This document shows positions 10,632 to 21,761 of a stretch of 64,000 bases of DNA, piece after piece. The DNA is taken from the NCBI GenBank assembly GCA_015956445.1, contig WIUZ02000031.1, positions 1-64,000 on the forward strand, in the 5' to 3' direction. Under the pieces are notes generated by a model. It was not told the DNA's origin, did not search any database, and worked only from the letters and a program-made list of their open reading frames with translations. The first letter of the stretch is position 1, and every line of letters starts with the position of its first letter. The DNA comes from Thelephora terrestris. Lineage: Eukaryota > Basidiomycota > Agaricomycetes > Thelephorales > Thelephoraceae. A program made the translations under genes and the position numbers.

Positions 10632-11813
10632 TTAATCGTCGCAGGGAAGGAGCTCCCCTTGCGCACCCCCCGCCACAACAGGAGGGGGCAAACATGCCAT
10701 AGTCAACTCTTCGTGAACGAGATGGATACTCTTCAGCAGCTGGCGTGCTCGGAAAGAACCATCCGGCTGGAGGATAAGGCATGGCGACATAGAGATGCGT
10801 GCCACCCTTGCCTCCTTCACGGACGCCGGACGTATGTAACGCCTAACAATCTCCCTGTGATGATGTCAGCGTGTGAATACAGCACTATACACCACCTTAC
10901 CTGTTGCGCAGCACGTCATCGCCGAAAAAGAAAATCTGGTTGTCGGCGGAGAAAACGAATTGCCCATGGCCGTTGCGAATGGCGGCCTGAATAGGGACTT
11001 CGTTGTCCAAAGGCGCAATGTCCACAGGCTCAGCGGTGGGGCATCGAATCAAGGAAGTCAACATTGAGGCCGAAGCACACACGTGGTCCAGCTGAGCAAC
11101 TACTGAGAGAGTCGCCGAAACATCCCCCCTGCAGCGGTGGCCATGAAGGTATACAGCTGGTTCCTTGCGGCCAAACATTCCGTGAACAATGGATCGTTTA
11201 TGCCTTCCAGCCTCACCGATCGTCGAAAGTCAGGAATGTCATCCCTGGATTGGCTAAGAATGGTGTACCCACAATGAAAACGAAAGTACCTTGGAAGCCC
11301 ATGAGGAGCAAGACAACAAGCCTCCATGATCACGCCGATGACATTGAACGTGGCCTCGACGCCGTCCATGCGCCTCAAAATGATATCTCCGTTTGGGAGC
11401 ACCTCGTTATGAAGCGCATGCTGTACTGTGTTGAATTTGAACAGAGGGTTGAGGTCCTCAGAGAACGCCTCGTAAAGATAGCTCAAGTTGAGAGCTTGAG
11501 TGTAGGGCATTGAGAGGAAATAAGCCAGTTGTTTGCGGGGTGTGTATCCTTTACGCACAAGGTGTAGGTAGTATGGGGCAGTCGTCTGCCATAGTTGCGG
11601 AATTCTTGTGAAGCTGCATGGGAGTCTCGATGCAAAGTGGGACACTGGGAGCGCTTGGCGCAGTCGAAGGGGCGTCGGCACTGTAGGTCGAGGGGTGTCT
11701 GACGGATAATATCCAATCAATGTACCATCCGCCCGTGATGTATTCGGAACAATATCGCAGGGGAGGCGGAACGAGTTGAGCGCCGATGGTACCCAACCCC
11801 TCTCATCTCTCAC
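10632..11813 (-). pseudogene. Paralogue of the gene at 7200-8165, frameshifted
   Basis: The blocks line up in order with the gene at 7200-8165: EDLNPLFKFNTV, VLPNGDIIL, a 45 bp intron at the same place, FRRS, SASMLTSL, GHGQFVFSADNQIFFFGD, a 46 bp intron, and EIVRR. The first exon is longer than in the paralogue, with about 90 extra residues upstream of the shared part. Between ATAAGG and SATLSVVAQ the frame slips by one base in a run of Gs near 11,125, which produces an early stop; without it the frame is open to 10,632. It is therefore either a young pseudogene or a base-calling error in a homopolymer. Function is unknown. Confidence 0.55.
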
Positions 11814-13018
11814 ATACGCGGACTCAAGCGGATTGGTTCTGAGGTGAGGGGGGTCTCTGTGAAACAGGGTATTGCATGCACGATGGGGCTGCGGAGCTCT
11901 TAGTAAGTCACTCTTAGGAGGAAGTCAGAGGACGATCAATGTCCGGTTCGTCGATCGAAACGCTAAAAAGGAGTTTGAAATATGTTCGATCACACGTCAA
12001 GAGGATTGCGGCGACGGATATCGGTGGCTAAAAGTGTCCGAGGCTCCACAAAGAATTGAGGGTAGTGATGGAGAAGAGGAAGGAATCGAGGGGGGTAATC
12101 CCCAAACATCCGCGCATGCGGGCTATGTGCGCACCTGCTCGGACTCGGAGAATACCACTGCTCGCAGTCCACCACATCTCATCATACCTTTCGCCCAGGA
12201 AAGACCCAAGGCTCCGCATACACTGAACCGTTCCGCAATGATTGACACCTTAGTGGGAGAGGATCCAGCATATGGGGTACAGTCTTCAGTTGGCTTCGGC
12301 AATAGCACCGCTGCCGATCGAATCCTTACATAATTCAAATTTCATTGGATATTTATCAGCAGAGAGCGCCCCCACCAATGAGTCCGATCCCCCAACTGAG
12401 CAATACGCAGATCCCTTCTCACATGATTGATGCCTCTGCGGGAGATGGTCCCGTGTATGAGGCGGAGCCGCACAACTTCTGGGGGTGAGCTTGACGAAGA
12501 TCGATGTCAAATTCGTCACTCCAGAACTTAGAAGAAAATTAAATGTTTTTTCCATCAGACATTGGTGCCCGACGGCGTCCAGACCCGTGGGTTCACACAG
12601 TTTGTGACCCAAACAAGCACAGGGGAAGGGGAAGAAATCGAGGGGAGGTAATCCCCAAACTTCCGCGCATGGAAATCATACCCAGATCGGTTCCAAAGCG
12701 GGTAACGCCCCTGGAGATGGAACACTTGTCGAACATTCCATGCAGAAGAAACCGGAAGGTGGAGTACATGTGATCTGCGCACGCAATAGTGGGGCCCCAA
12801 TGCGAGGAGGCGCTGGGAACAGGGCGGAATCAACGAATCGCAACTTAAAGGGGTGCGGAAAGGCCACTCTGGGATGGACCTCTTTTCCGGAGACTCGGCC
12901 ATGTATTTCGGATTATGGAGTGTTCGTGCGCGCAAGGGCTTTCAACTGTATTCTGCGATAACGGATTGCTTGCTCCTTTGATTGCTCATTACGGCTGTGC
13001 CTCGTATACACCTGTAGC
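11814..13018. other. Decayed duplicated tract, no intact gene
   Basis: There is no convincing open gene. Two stretches are diverged copies of one another. One pair is around 12,085-12,120 and 12,635-12,670, both containing GGTAATCCCCAAAC followed by TCCGCGCATG. The other is near 12,240 and 12,428, both of the type ATTGA..CC/TGCC.. GGAGA.GGTCC.G..TATG. This looks like an old tandem duplication of a gene fragment or a degraded repeat. All frames are broken by stops. Confidence 0.4.
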
Positions 13019-14100
13019 CTACAAGAACTCCTCATCCAATTCAATACTAGTGACCTCCGCATCGTCATCCTTTTCCTCTGGCTTCGGAATCTCCGGCTCT
13101 TTGTACTCAAGTATCTCGTTGACACCAAACGTCGCAGGGGGAGCTGAGGAAGGGTCAGATGGAGGACAATCCACAGGATCTGCCAGGACAACGACTCCGA
13201 GTATGTTGGGGTAGAACGCAAATGAAATGCCCTTGGGCAAATGCCAAAGGTCTTTTATGGAGCCGGCGAGCGCGCCCTTGCGGAGCGAGAAGAGGACCAT
13301 GACTGTGCTTCCCTTTGGGATATTGGAGTCATAAGAGTGTTCCCAATATTTGCCCAGCTGGAACCCATGACGTCCGTCGTATACGGGTACTACAAGGAAG
13401 TTAGCTCTGTCTGTAGTCAGTGGAGACTCGAAGTACGCACTGTCATTGTTTTTTGGAATGAGCGATCCAGCGATTGGGGCGCTCAGTACGCCCTTAGCCA
13501 CAGTAGGAGTGGGTACGCCAACCCCTGGGAACCTGCTCATGGCGAAAGAGATTCCACCCTGGAAAGATGGTACGAACACGGATTGGACGCCGCACATCTG
13601 AGCTAGGACTGCCGCAAAGCGGAGCCACCCGTGAGCAAAGGGGGTAACGCAGATCTGGCGGATACTGGAGGTTGAATAGTAGGTGCTAAGGCCGGTGAGG
13701 GAGGTCAATACCCATGAGTTCGTCGCCTTTGACCACAGGTATCCTTTGTCGTTGAAAGAGAACATGGAGGGATCTGCCAATGACATGTTTACGATTCCAC
13801 CAATTGGGGCCTTGATGGCGACACTGTCAGCGTGTGCTGCGCACGCAAGTAGACGTCTATAGCAAGGGTCAAAAAAGAGCGCAAACTCAAGGTGGCCACC
13901 CACGCTGCATTCCTCTCATCATGGATTTGAAGAGCGTTCACAGTAGCAACGCCACTGAACTGATACGCTTCATCATACTTCGAAGATGTGACGGCCAGTG
14001 CACCTTGCAGAACCTTTTTTTCATCGGGAACAGGGACCTGCAACAGACGGTGAGCATGGCGGCCATCACCCATGAGTTGAGCTTGCGTACGAGTATGCAT
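13019..14100 (-). pseudogene. Unknown protein, about 360 aa, with probable frameshift
   Basis: Two overlapping frames on the minus strand together make one protein. The first runs from MHTRTQAQLMGDGRHAH to HDERNAAWVATL. The second continues as EFALFFDPCYRRLLACAAHAD to the acidic tail VTSIELDEEFL. The frames shift by one base in GTGGGTGGCC near 13,895, with no possible intron there. The C-terminal frame (294 codons) is long and clean, with several hydrophobic strands and a proline/glutamate-rich end. I do not recognise the family. Palindrome A2 sits about 100 bp upstream of the start, where it would separate the gene from its promoter or a 5' exon. Confidence 0.45.
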
Positions 14101-14200
14101 TGTTGCTATTAGAGTAGATGTCAGTGGGCGATGGAGCTATCAAAGACTTCGCACTCACTGGTGAACGTCGTCGACAGCTTCTGCCGACTCAACGACTTCT

Positions 14201-15568
14201 CACTGGGGACAGGGGTTGGTTTACTGAGTCAGTAAACTGTGAGTAAAACACAAGCAAATGGAAAAAGAACCCAGTGAAATAGTTGCCTGGCAAGCACAAA
14301 GCAAATTTACAATTTACTGAGCCAATTTACCTGCAATTTACTGGGTTCAGTATGTGCTCAGTATGTTTGCAGTTTACTGGGTCATGTGACTATGGTTTAT
14401 CCATTAGGTAAACTTCGGAAAGATTCACAATTCACTGAACAAATTTACCAGCAATTTACTGGGCCACTTACCCAATCAGTATGTTTTTAATTTGCTGAGT
14501 GATTTAATCACGATTTACTGGACTCAGTAAACTGGAAAAAAACCAAACTGATTTACTGACGACGTACCTGATTGGTCAATTTGAAAAATATCCAAAAATT
14601 TACCTGGACGTGTCATTGTCAGTAAACTGCAAGTTTTCTTTCAGTAAATTGGAAATACACGTCAGGTAAACTGGGAAAACACGTGACAATTTGATTGTGG
14701 TTTACTGGGCTAAAGTAAATCAGAAAAAAACCTAACCAGTTTACTGACAATGTACCTGATTGGCTAATTTGAAAAAAACTCGAAAATTTACCAGGACGTG
14801 TCTTTATCAGTAAACTGCAAGTTTTCTTTCAGTAAATCGCAAATCCACGTAAAGTAAACCAGAAAACACGTAAACTTTGAATTTACTTACAGTTTACACG
14901 TGTTTTCTGGTTTACTTTACGTGGATTTGCGATTTACTGAAAGAAAACTTGCAGTTTACTGATAAAGACACGTCCTGGTAAATTTTCGAGTTTTTTTCAA
15001 ATTAGCCAATCAGGTACATTGTCAGTAAACTGGTTAGGTTTTTTTCTGATTTACTTTAGCCCAGTAAACCACAATCAAATTGTCACGTGTTTTCCCAGTT
15101 TACCTGACGTGTATTTCCAATTTACTGAAAGAAAACTTGCAGTTTACTGACAATGACACGTCCAGGTAAATTTTTGGATATTTTTCAAATTGACCAATCA
15201 GGTACGTCGTCAGTAAATCAGTTTGGTTTTTTTCCAGTTTACTGAGTCCAGTAAATCGTGATTAAATCACTCAGCAAATTAAAAACATACTGATTGGGTA
15301 AGTGGCCCAGTAAATTGCTGGTAAATTTGTTCAGTGAATTGTGAATCTTTCCGAAGTTTACCTAATGGATAAACCATAGTCACATGACCCAGTAAACTGC
15401 AAACATACTGAGCACATACTGAACCCAGTAAATTGCAGGTAAATTGGCTCAGTAAATTGTAAATTTGCTTTGTGCTTGCCAGGCAACTATTTCACTGGGT
15501 TCTTTTTCCATTTGCTTGTGTTTTACTCACAGTTTACTGACTCAGTAAACCAACCCTTGCCCCCAGTG
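14201..15568. mobile_element. Palindromic transposon, family A (copy A2), complete
   Basis: This 1,368 bp element starts CACTGGGGACAGGGGTTGG and ends with the inverted equivalent CCCTTGCCCCCAGTG, flanked by the 3 bp duplication TCT (14198-14200 and 15569-15571). It is an almost perfect inverted repeat with arms of about 680 bp and almost no loop (centre near 14,885). GTTTACTG/CAGTAAAC motifs recur along both arms. Open frames across it are by-products of the repeat and are not genes. Confidence 0.93.
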
Positions 15569-15961
15569 TCTGGAACGCTCTCAGAAGGAAGGGCAACTTC
15601 GACAGACAACTGTCCTTATGATTTTAGTATTACTAATTACGAGTTTCTTCAAACGCGAGTAATAAGAACTCCCATATGAAGAGTAAAAAGACTCCTGCTG
15701 CCCTCCCTTGGCTGAGGACGAGTTTTACTACTCCCTACAGCCGGGTATGGTTGATGGGTGGTTCCCACGAGGGGTTCCCATTTGGGCAGGCGGGTTTTTG
15801 GCTGATCGGCAATAATCCTCGGCTGATCTGGTGCTCCCAGGTGTTGCAACCGTGTGAATTGTCCATCACACGGCAACCCCTCGCTTCCCCTCGCTTCCCT
15901 TGCCCTCCCTCCCGTCAAAACAACCTCCCCTGGCCATTGCAACCGTGCGAATTCTCATGAC
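15569..15961. other. Spacer between palindrome A2 and the KDZ-element end
   Basis: No gene is seen. The stretch contains two similar short segments (GTTGCAACCGTGTGAATTGTCC and GCAACCGTGCGAATTCTC, near 15,843 and 15,938) and C/T-rich simple sequence. The first bases after A2 continue the sequence upstream of the gene at 13019-14100. Confidence 0.4.
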
Positions 15962-16126
15962 GCGGCAGCCTCGTCGGCTATCCTCCCTTCCCCTCGTCGG
16001 CTATTCTGCCTTTCCCCCTCGTCGGCTATCCTCCCTTCCCCTCGTTGGTTATTCTGCCTTTCCCCCTCGTCGGCTATCCTCCCTTCCCCTTCGTCGGCTA
16101 TTCTGCCTTCCCCCTTCGTTGGCTAT

Positions 16127-16653
16127 CACTGGGGGCAAGGGCCCAAATACCCACCAGGTACATTGTGATTACATTGTGGTTACAGTCAACAAGTGATCCC
16201 AATGTGCCCGGTGGGTAAAAATCAGGTACATTCAAAATGTGCCCAAAAATGTGAATTTAATATTACCGCTGGGCAAATACTGATCACATTTACAATGTAC
16301 CCAGTCATGTGACCATAATGCACCAAAATGCATGTCCTAGGCATATTTTGAATACATTTGATTCACATTGTAAAATTGACGACATTCAAAATGTGTTCAC
16401 AATGTACCCCACCAATTCCTCCACATGTTGAATACATTGTGAATGTGATTGTCAATCGCATTCAAATCAATTTTTAGGGCAAGTTTTGATTGCGATCTAC
16501 ATGTTTGGTGATGGCAAAATTTGATTCACATGATGGAGTACATTCAAAATGTGTTCACAATGTACCCACTGGGCACATTGGAGTCACTTTTTGACTGTGA
16601 CCACAATGCAATCACAATGTACCCGGTGGGTATTCGGGCCCTTGCCCCCAGTG
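16127..16653. mobile_element. Short palindromic transposon, family C (copy C1)
   Basis: This 527 bp element has ends CACTGGGGGCAAGGGCCC, flanked by TAT duplications (16124-16126 and 16654-16656). The termini are the same as those of the A family, but the interior is unrelated. It is a near-palindrome filled with ACATTGTG/CACAATGT motifs instead of GTTTACTG. The shared ends suggest mobilisation by the same transposase. Confidence 0.9.
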
Positions 16654-16754
16654 TATCCTGCTGTTACCCCTTGTCGGCTTTTCCCTCTCGTCGGCTATTC
16701 CCCTCCCTCGGCTTTTCCCCTGCTCGGCTATTCCCAGCTTTTCCCCTCCCTCGG

Positions 16755-16890
16755 CTTTTCCCCCTCGTCGGCTTTTCCCCCTCGTCGGCTTTTCCCCCTC
16801 GTCGGCTTTTCCCCCTCGTCGGCTTTTCCCCCTCGTCGGCTTTTCCCCCTCGTCGGCTTTTCCCCCTCGTCGGCTTTTCCCCCTCGTCGG
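16755..16890 (+). repeat. 17 bp minisatellite (CGGCTTTTCCCCCTCGT)
   Basis: About eight head-to-tail copies lie inside the left D repeat. The equivalent place in the right arm (about 59,190-59,290) has only a few units, so the array expanded after the arms separated. It gives false open frames in all three frames. Confidence 0.85.
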
Positions 16891-17633
16891 CTATTCCCCT
16901 GCTCGGCTATTCCCAGCATTTCTACCTCCTTGGCTATTCCGCTCCCCGGCAATTACATTCCCGGATACCATCCTGGGTCCCCTTCAATATTTACATTTTA
17001 TAGTGTATTTATGTATGTTGTAAATACATTATATAACAAATATACGGGGTTTTTTATGCAACAGAAATTTTATTCGGCAAAAAAACACGAAATACATATA
17101 TAATATATATATATCTGAATAGCGCAAGGTAAACGCAGTTCATCCCGCTAAAAACTATTCAGTTCCGTGCTGAATTGAACCGTCCAGACCCCAGCAAAGT
17201 TGATCGCACGGTTCGGGAGATCCCGCTGAAGAAGCGGGATCATTTCCTTTTGGATGGCTCGGTGGGGGGATTTCGCGGGTTGCGGGCAGGTTGCAGGCTC
17301 CCGGGTTCTGGACGACACACGTGTATTTATTTTTAGTGCTAAATTTCGACGATGTGGGACACCCTCTCCGTGGCCTTCCAAACCTCACCTTTCTAAAAAT
17401 AGACGTTGCAAGCGCCCGAAGAAAACGAGTGAGATTTCACAAGTCCTAAGCGCTTGTAGGGCAAAAGCGCAACTTACCCAAGTGCGGCGCTTATTAGATA
17501 TTTTCCCACATTTGCTCATCCGGCCGGTGTCAAGTCAAGAACAAGAAGATTTCATTCAGACCTCTACCGGAGGTCGTGGTACTCAAGAAATAGTAAACAG
17601 GCAATTGTGGTAGTAGGTAATGTAGTGCGTATA

Positions 17634-19989
17634 TTAATTCAGGGTCTCCAAAAGCTTACGACTCGGCTTGGACTGGCGCTTTCCAGTTGAACGCACCTGC
17701 CACGTTGCTGCTGCCACTGCAGAGACAGACTTCTCAGCTAGTGTCGAGGGAGGACCCAAAGCAACGTCTGGTGGGGTAGGGGATGGAATAGCCTCCAAAA
17801 GCTGTTTAAGCACCCAGTGAATGTCGTCCACCACCTCGTCAAATCTGCCTCGATCATCTGCAGAATTGAGGGAGGCAGCCCACCAGGCGGTTGACAAGAC
17901 CACTAAAAACATGCCGCTCTGACCATGAGCAGTTAGCTTTCCCCAAGACACGTGATCACCATTCTCCTTCAGAAGCGGCCAACCTTTGCCTTGACGCCAT
18001 GATGGTTGGCAAGCTGTCCACCATGCGATCCAACGCTTGCTGTATGCACTGATATCGGCAACCCACGGGATGTGCTTGTCATTGTATGACCGTGCTTTCA
18101 TCCACATGCTGACTTCAACTGGTCGGGTCTCAACCAGGAGGCGGACAGCGGACTGGATTCAGATTCAGCGCAGCACCAGGGGAGAGGAGAAGTGTACTTA
18201 CCCCTTGTGGAGTCGGCAGCTGCTCGAGACGGAGGTAGCTTTTGATCATATTTGTCCAGCCCTCCCCACCTGGGACTTTCTCCAAATACTCAACAGCGGA
18301 TGAGGTGATGAACTTCGGCAGCCCGTCGAAGGAGGCAAAGACCTTTGGTGGAACAGGGTTGGCAGCAGTTTGGTTGGCGTTGCTGGGAGTTGTGATCGTG
18401 TTGGAAGTGGGTAGAAGGGAAGGGGTTGGGGAAGCATTGTCCATCTGTTGCGAGGTGACGGGTGAGCCGGGAGATGGCGAGGCTCAATCCTGCTCCTCAG
18501 GGTTGGGAGCGGGCAACGACAGGGAGGGGCGGTCATTCTCAGGTGAGCTAGGTGGGGATTGATGGGAGTCGTCCAAAGGTGTGCTTGAAGAATGATCGTG
18601 GGTCCCCTCAGCAGCCAGTGGGGGAGGGGTGTCACCTGCGGGACCAGGAATCTGGGGAACGGCAGTCACTTCCGGAGTGGTGGTCGTGTTGATGGAAGCA
18701 GGCTGTTCATCACCAGTGGATTCTTCGGCGGCAGGTTCTTTGAGGGCAGAAGGTTCTTTGATGTCAACGGACTCTTCTTGATTGGACTCCTCGGCAACGG
18801 TGGGGTCAGAAATGTCCAAACGGGGTGGGACCGCATTCATGACATGGGTCGAGTACCCACTACGCCTCGAAATCTCCTCCTCGGCTAGTGGACCGTCAGC
18901 AAGATGTTCCCTCTTGAGGAAAGACTACTAACAGTACGTGGTACGCAGCCAGTGGACAAAATTGTCATGGAGTGTCTGATATCCTTCCCAGGCCTTTGAA
19001 AAAGGTAGGTTGGCGGTCCTTGATCGCCCGGTGACATATCTACAATGGTGGTTAGCGTTGTCAAAGGCAAAGCAACGGCATGACTTACAGGTGTGTACCA
19101 ATCTTCCCATCATGAGCAGGGATAGGCCCGCCAACGAGGAGGATAGCTTTCATCCCTGTGGTCCTCTCAACCTCCTCTAGCGCAACTTGAAGAGTGCTGG
19201 GAAGAACGTTCATGATGCTGTCGGTCATGTTAGTTAATAGGGTCACGCGAAGATAGAAAGAACTTTACCTTTGAATATACTGATTCTCGGCCATCAGTTT
19301 GTCTTCGCCCTCGGCCAGACATGCTTCCCATGGACGCAGAGCGAGATTAATCCGGGTTTGTGTCTCCTCGTCAATCCAAGCTTGAAGCTCAAGTCTCTCT
19401 TCCACAGTGAGTAGTGAGACCTTCTGCCGCATGACCCCGTTGTGGAAGAGCATCCGGTTGTTAAAGTCGGCGGCTTGGAGCATGAATGGTGTCAGCTGCT
19501 GGACAACGTCTGGTGATTTGCGGCGCTTCCATAAGTCGTCGACCTCCTTGCGTAGTGGCGACTCCTCTGGGCGAGAAAATCGAACGGAGTAAGCCTGATG
19601 TAGTTGCAGGGGGAGGGGCCTCCGGCTGTTTTTCCCAGATAAGTCGAGGACAGGCTTGGGCTTAGAGGGGGTAGGGTTGCGCTTGCGTGCATTTTTGAAC
19701 CAATCAGAGATTTGCTGACGCGGGAAAATTAGCACAGGTCGTGCTCAGATGACACAGATTCACTTACACGTTCCCTACGACTGTAAGCAACTGCCTCAGC
19801 AGCAGCTGGGGTCCGGTTGTCCATGAAGTCGCTCTGGAGCACCGGCGGTGGCCATAGTTTCGCGAAATCACGTGCGACAGATGTGTAGAATTGCTTGAGG
19901 CCGTTGCCGGCTTTTTCGGCGTCGAGTCCAGGTAGGCGCTGTTCAAGGTATTCGAGCTGTTCAGGCGTTGACCAGGTCCCGCGACCCAT
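17634..19989 (-). pseudogene. Gene W: unknown agaricomycete protein next to the KDZ repeat, one in-frame stop
   Basis: Six exons splice in frame: 19989-19768, 19714-19269, 19217-19089, 19039-18933, 18884-18202 and 18108-17634. The N-terminus reads MGRGTWSTPEQLEYLEQ. A helix-like ISDWFKNARKRN follows, resembling the third helix of a homeodomain, then ALEEVERTTGMKAILLVGG, an acidic proline/serine-rich middle, and a tryptophan-rich C-terminal block (KRWIAWWTACQPSWR; STAWWAASL; IHWVLKQL). I recall this architecture from agaricomycete lineage-specific families but cannot name it. A single in-frame TGA (18484-18486) interrupts the low-complexity middle, with the same frame open on both sides, so the gene is probably recently dead. 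It is divergent from gene X and ends 4 bp from the D repeat, as part of the transposon's cargo. Confidence 0.6.
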
Positions 19990-20340
19990 GAGGTGGAAGG
20001 AAAGACAAGGGGAGATGCAAGAAGCGTAGTAGGGATCCCAGCTCAGAGGTGGAAGAGATGAGGACAAAGGGATGAGGACAAAGGGATGAGGACAAAGGGA
20101 TGAGGATGAAGGGAAGAGGACAAAGGAAAGAGGATGAAGGGAAGAGGACAAAGGAAAGAGGGAAATAAGAGGGAATGCTGGCCCACCGGCAAGTGACATC
20201 AAACGTGTGGTCGATCCACACCTAATAGTGCTTCTCGTGGATCGTATGTAATACTTACCATCAATTGATGGGCTTCTGAATCTCGTCGTTGAGGTCTGTT
20301 GCTGGTTGACGGATCGTTTCTCTTGTGCTCTTCTCCCCTC
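19990..20340. promoter_or_regulatory. Shared upstream region of divergent genes W and X
   Basis: About 350 bp separate the two divergent starts and should hold both promoters. It contains an A/G-rich minisatellite (about 20,057-20,165; units such as GGATGAGGACAAAGG and AAGAGGACAAAGG). Frames across the minisatellite extend W upstream with repetitive SSLCPHPFVL-type residues, which I regard as non-coding. Confidence 0.35.
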
Positions 20341-20609
20341 ATGGACACAGATGAAGCATTGGCCCGAGCACTCGATGAAGTCCTCTCCCTCTCTGGTGGG
20401 GACCCCAGGAAAGGTAAATACTTCTGTTGGCCTCTCTTTTTGGAAAAAATTAACAGTCCCGCCTGGAGCAATGGATGCGCTGAACGCAAGGTGAGTCGGT
20501 TTTCTTGCTGTTGGCTACCCACCCACTGACCCCACACTCACCCAGGGTCACTGCTCATGTGAATCGAGGCACTTCCTCTGAAGTCTCCTCTCCCGCGACT
20601 CCGAGACGT
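20341..20609 (+). pseudogene. Gene X, 5' part (exons 1-3, cut by the gypsy element)
   Basis: The exons are 20341-20413, 20457-20490 and 20546-20609. They splice in phase to give MDTDEALARALDEVLSLSGG..., then ALNARVTAHVNRGTSS and an AT-hook-like basic stretch at the break. The frame stops at the ACGT target duplication (20606-20609) of the retrotransposon. It resumes on the minus strand at 32,270 as SPRKVTSTVS with no base lost, because the retrotransposon's other half was inverted. Further parts are at 31742-32274 (minus) and 45903-46405 (plus). Confidence 0.65.
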
Positions 20610-21613
20610 TGACCCGCCGTCTATTCGCGCGACCTTCGAATCTAGTGCTAGTCCCCAGTCCCTGTCTCCCTACCCCGCTAACTACTGACTACGCGAGCCG
20701 ACGACCCCTCGATCGGTCACAGGGGTGTCACGCCCACTTGACGTCCCGATCATCAAACCGTTCTCACGATCCCTTCGACGTGCGTCATCGCCTACTGCTT
20801 CCGCATCCGTGGCCGTCCTCCCCGAACGGCACAAGACATGTTGATCGGCCGATGCCTCCCGATCCCTTATCTCGTCGCGATGACGCGTTCCCTCCCCGGT
20901 CCGGTTCCCTTCAGTCTAGACACGTGTCGACTCGTTCCTTCTCGCTCGCCAATCATCTTCGACTGCTCCCGCTCTCCCGCCTGGTTACGATCTTTTGATC
21001 TCGAACCCGTAGACTTCCCCTTTTGGCTCTGTTTCTCATGATCGCTCCATCCTCTCGGTAAGACCTGTCCCAGCCTCGTTCCGGCCTCCCGATGAACCGT
21101 TTGTCTCCCTACCCTGCGTCGGACTCTCGTTTATCCCTTTCTATCTACCTGTTCTTATTCTCCCACCGTTTCTCCATTTGTTCGCTACTTTTCTCATCTC
21201 TTTCGCGTAGATCGCACTGTCCCTACCTATAAATACCCTGTACTAGCTAGTTGAACGAACAAGAAACCCCCGGGCCTCTTCACACCTCTTCTCCCTTCTG
21301 CCTGAACGAACTGATCATCGAAAACCTCCAGCCCCTCACTCTGACATCGATTCCACTAGCCTCATAGTTCCAATAGCCCCCTAGCCCACTAGCCCATCGC
21401 CCACTAGCCCCCCTAGCCCATTGTCATCGTCTAGCAGGAGTTTGCTAGTATGGAGTTCTCCCTTCTCGTCCCGACAACGTCGCGACCTACCGTGGTTCCC
21501 TCTCCTCTGTCTAGCTTCTCTCCCCTTCCCGACCTCTGCACAACCGGTGACCCCTCACCCCCACTTCTACTATTCTGGTCGTGTCCCGACTCCACCCGGA
21601 TAGTAGCAGTTCA
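20610..21613 (+). repeat. 5' LTR of the gypsy element (1,004 bp)
   Basis: It starts TGACCCGCC and ends CAGTTCA. The 3' LTR (minus strand, 32275-34648) has the same ends and is exactly 1,004 bp once palindrome A4 and its 3 bp duplication are removed. A TATA box (TATAAATA, 21228-21235) lies in the expected place for retrotransposon transcription. Confidence 0.9.
21228..21235 (+). promoter_or_regulatory. TATA box in the 5' LTR
   Basis: TATAAATA stands in a C/T-rich promoter context. The same octamer is present in the 3' LTR (32653-32660, minus strand). It is the likely Pol II start for the genomic RNA. Confidence 0.6.
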
Positions 21614-21761
21614 TTTTGGAACCCACGCCGAGACCGGTTCGGAGGTCACTTCTGGCTAGAAGCTATCAGCCATTCCACCCCGCGGACGAGGTCGTACGCA
21701 AAAGGTTATCCCGCTAGATTTCTCCCCCCCTCAGACGCGATCTCGTGCTCGGCTCCTGGCT

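Larger units (their letters stand above)
15962..17630 (+). repeat. Left terminal inverted repeat (D) of the KDZ-type element
   Basis: The inverted copy is at 58464-60086. The outer third is C/T-rich minisatellite (TCGTCGGCTATCCTCCC units), interrupted by element C1. Then come an AT-rich stretch with (AT)n near 17,100 and a conserved 450 bp block next to gene W. A 119-codon frame in that block (17254-17613) occurs identically in both arms and so has no independent support as a gene. Confidence 0.8.

Noticed and set aside
16660-16952. Proline/serine-rich repeat protein (PRRLFPLVGFSPSSAF units)
   Set aside because: The 17 bp minisatellite is open in three frames because 17 is not a multiple of 3. 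The copy number differs between the two arms.
17254-17613. 119-codon frame repeated exactly at 58481-58840
   Set aside because: It lies in the D inverted repeat; both copies are the same DNA. No intron, domain or promoter supports it.
19700-19735. Homeodomain mating-type gene suggested by ISDWFKNARKRN
   Set aside because: Only the third-helix-like segment is present. The rest of W (WSTPEQ start, tryptophan-rich C-terminus) does not fit HD1/HD2 mating proteins, and the gene lies in a transposon.
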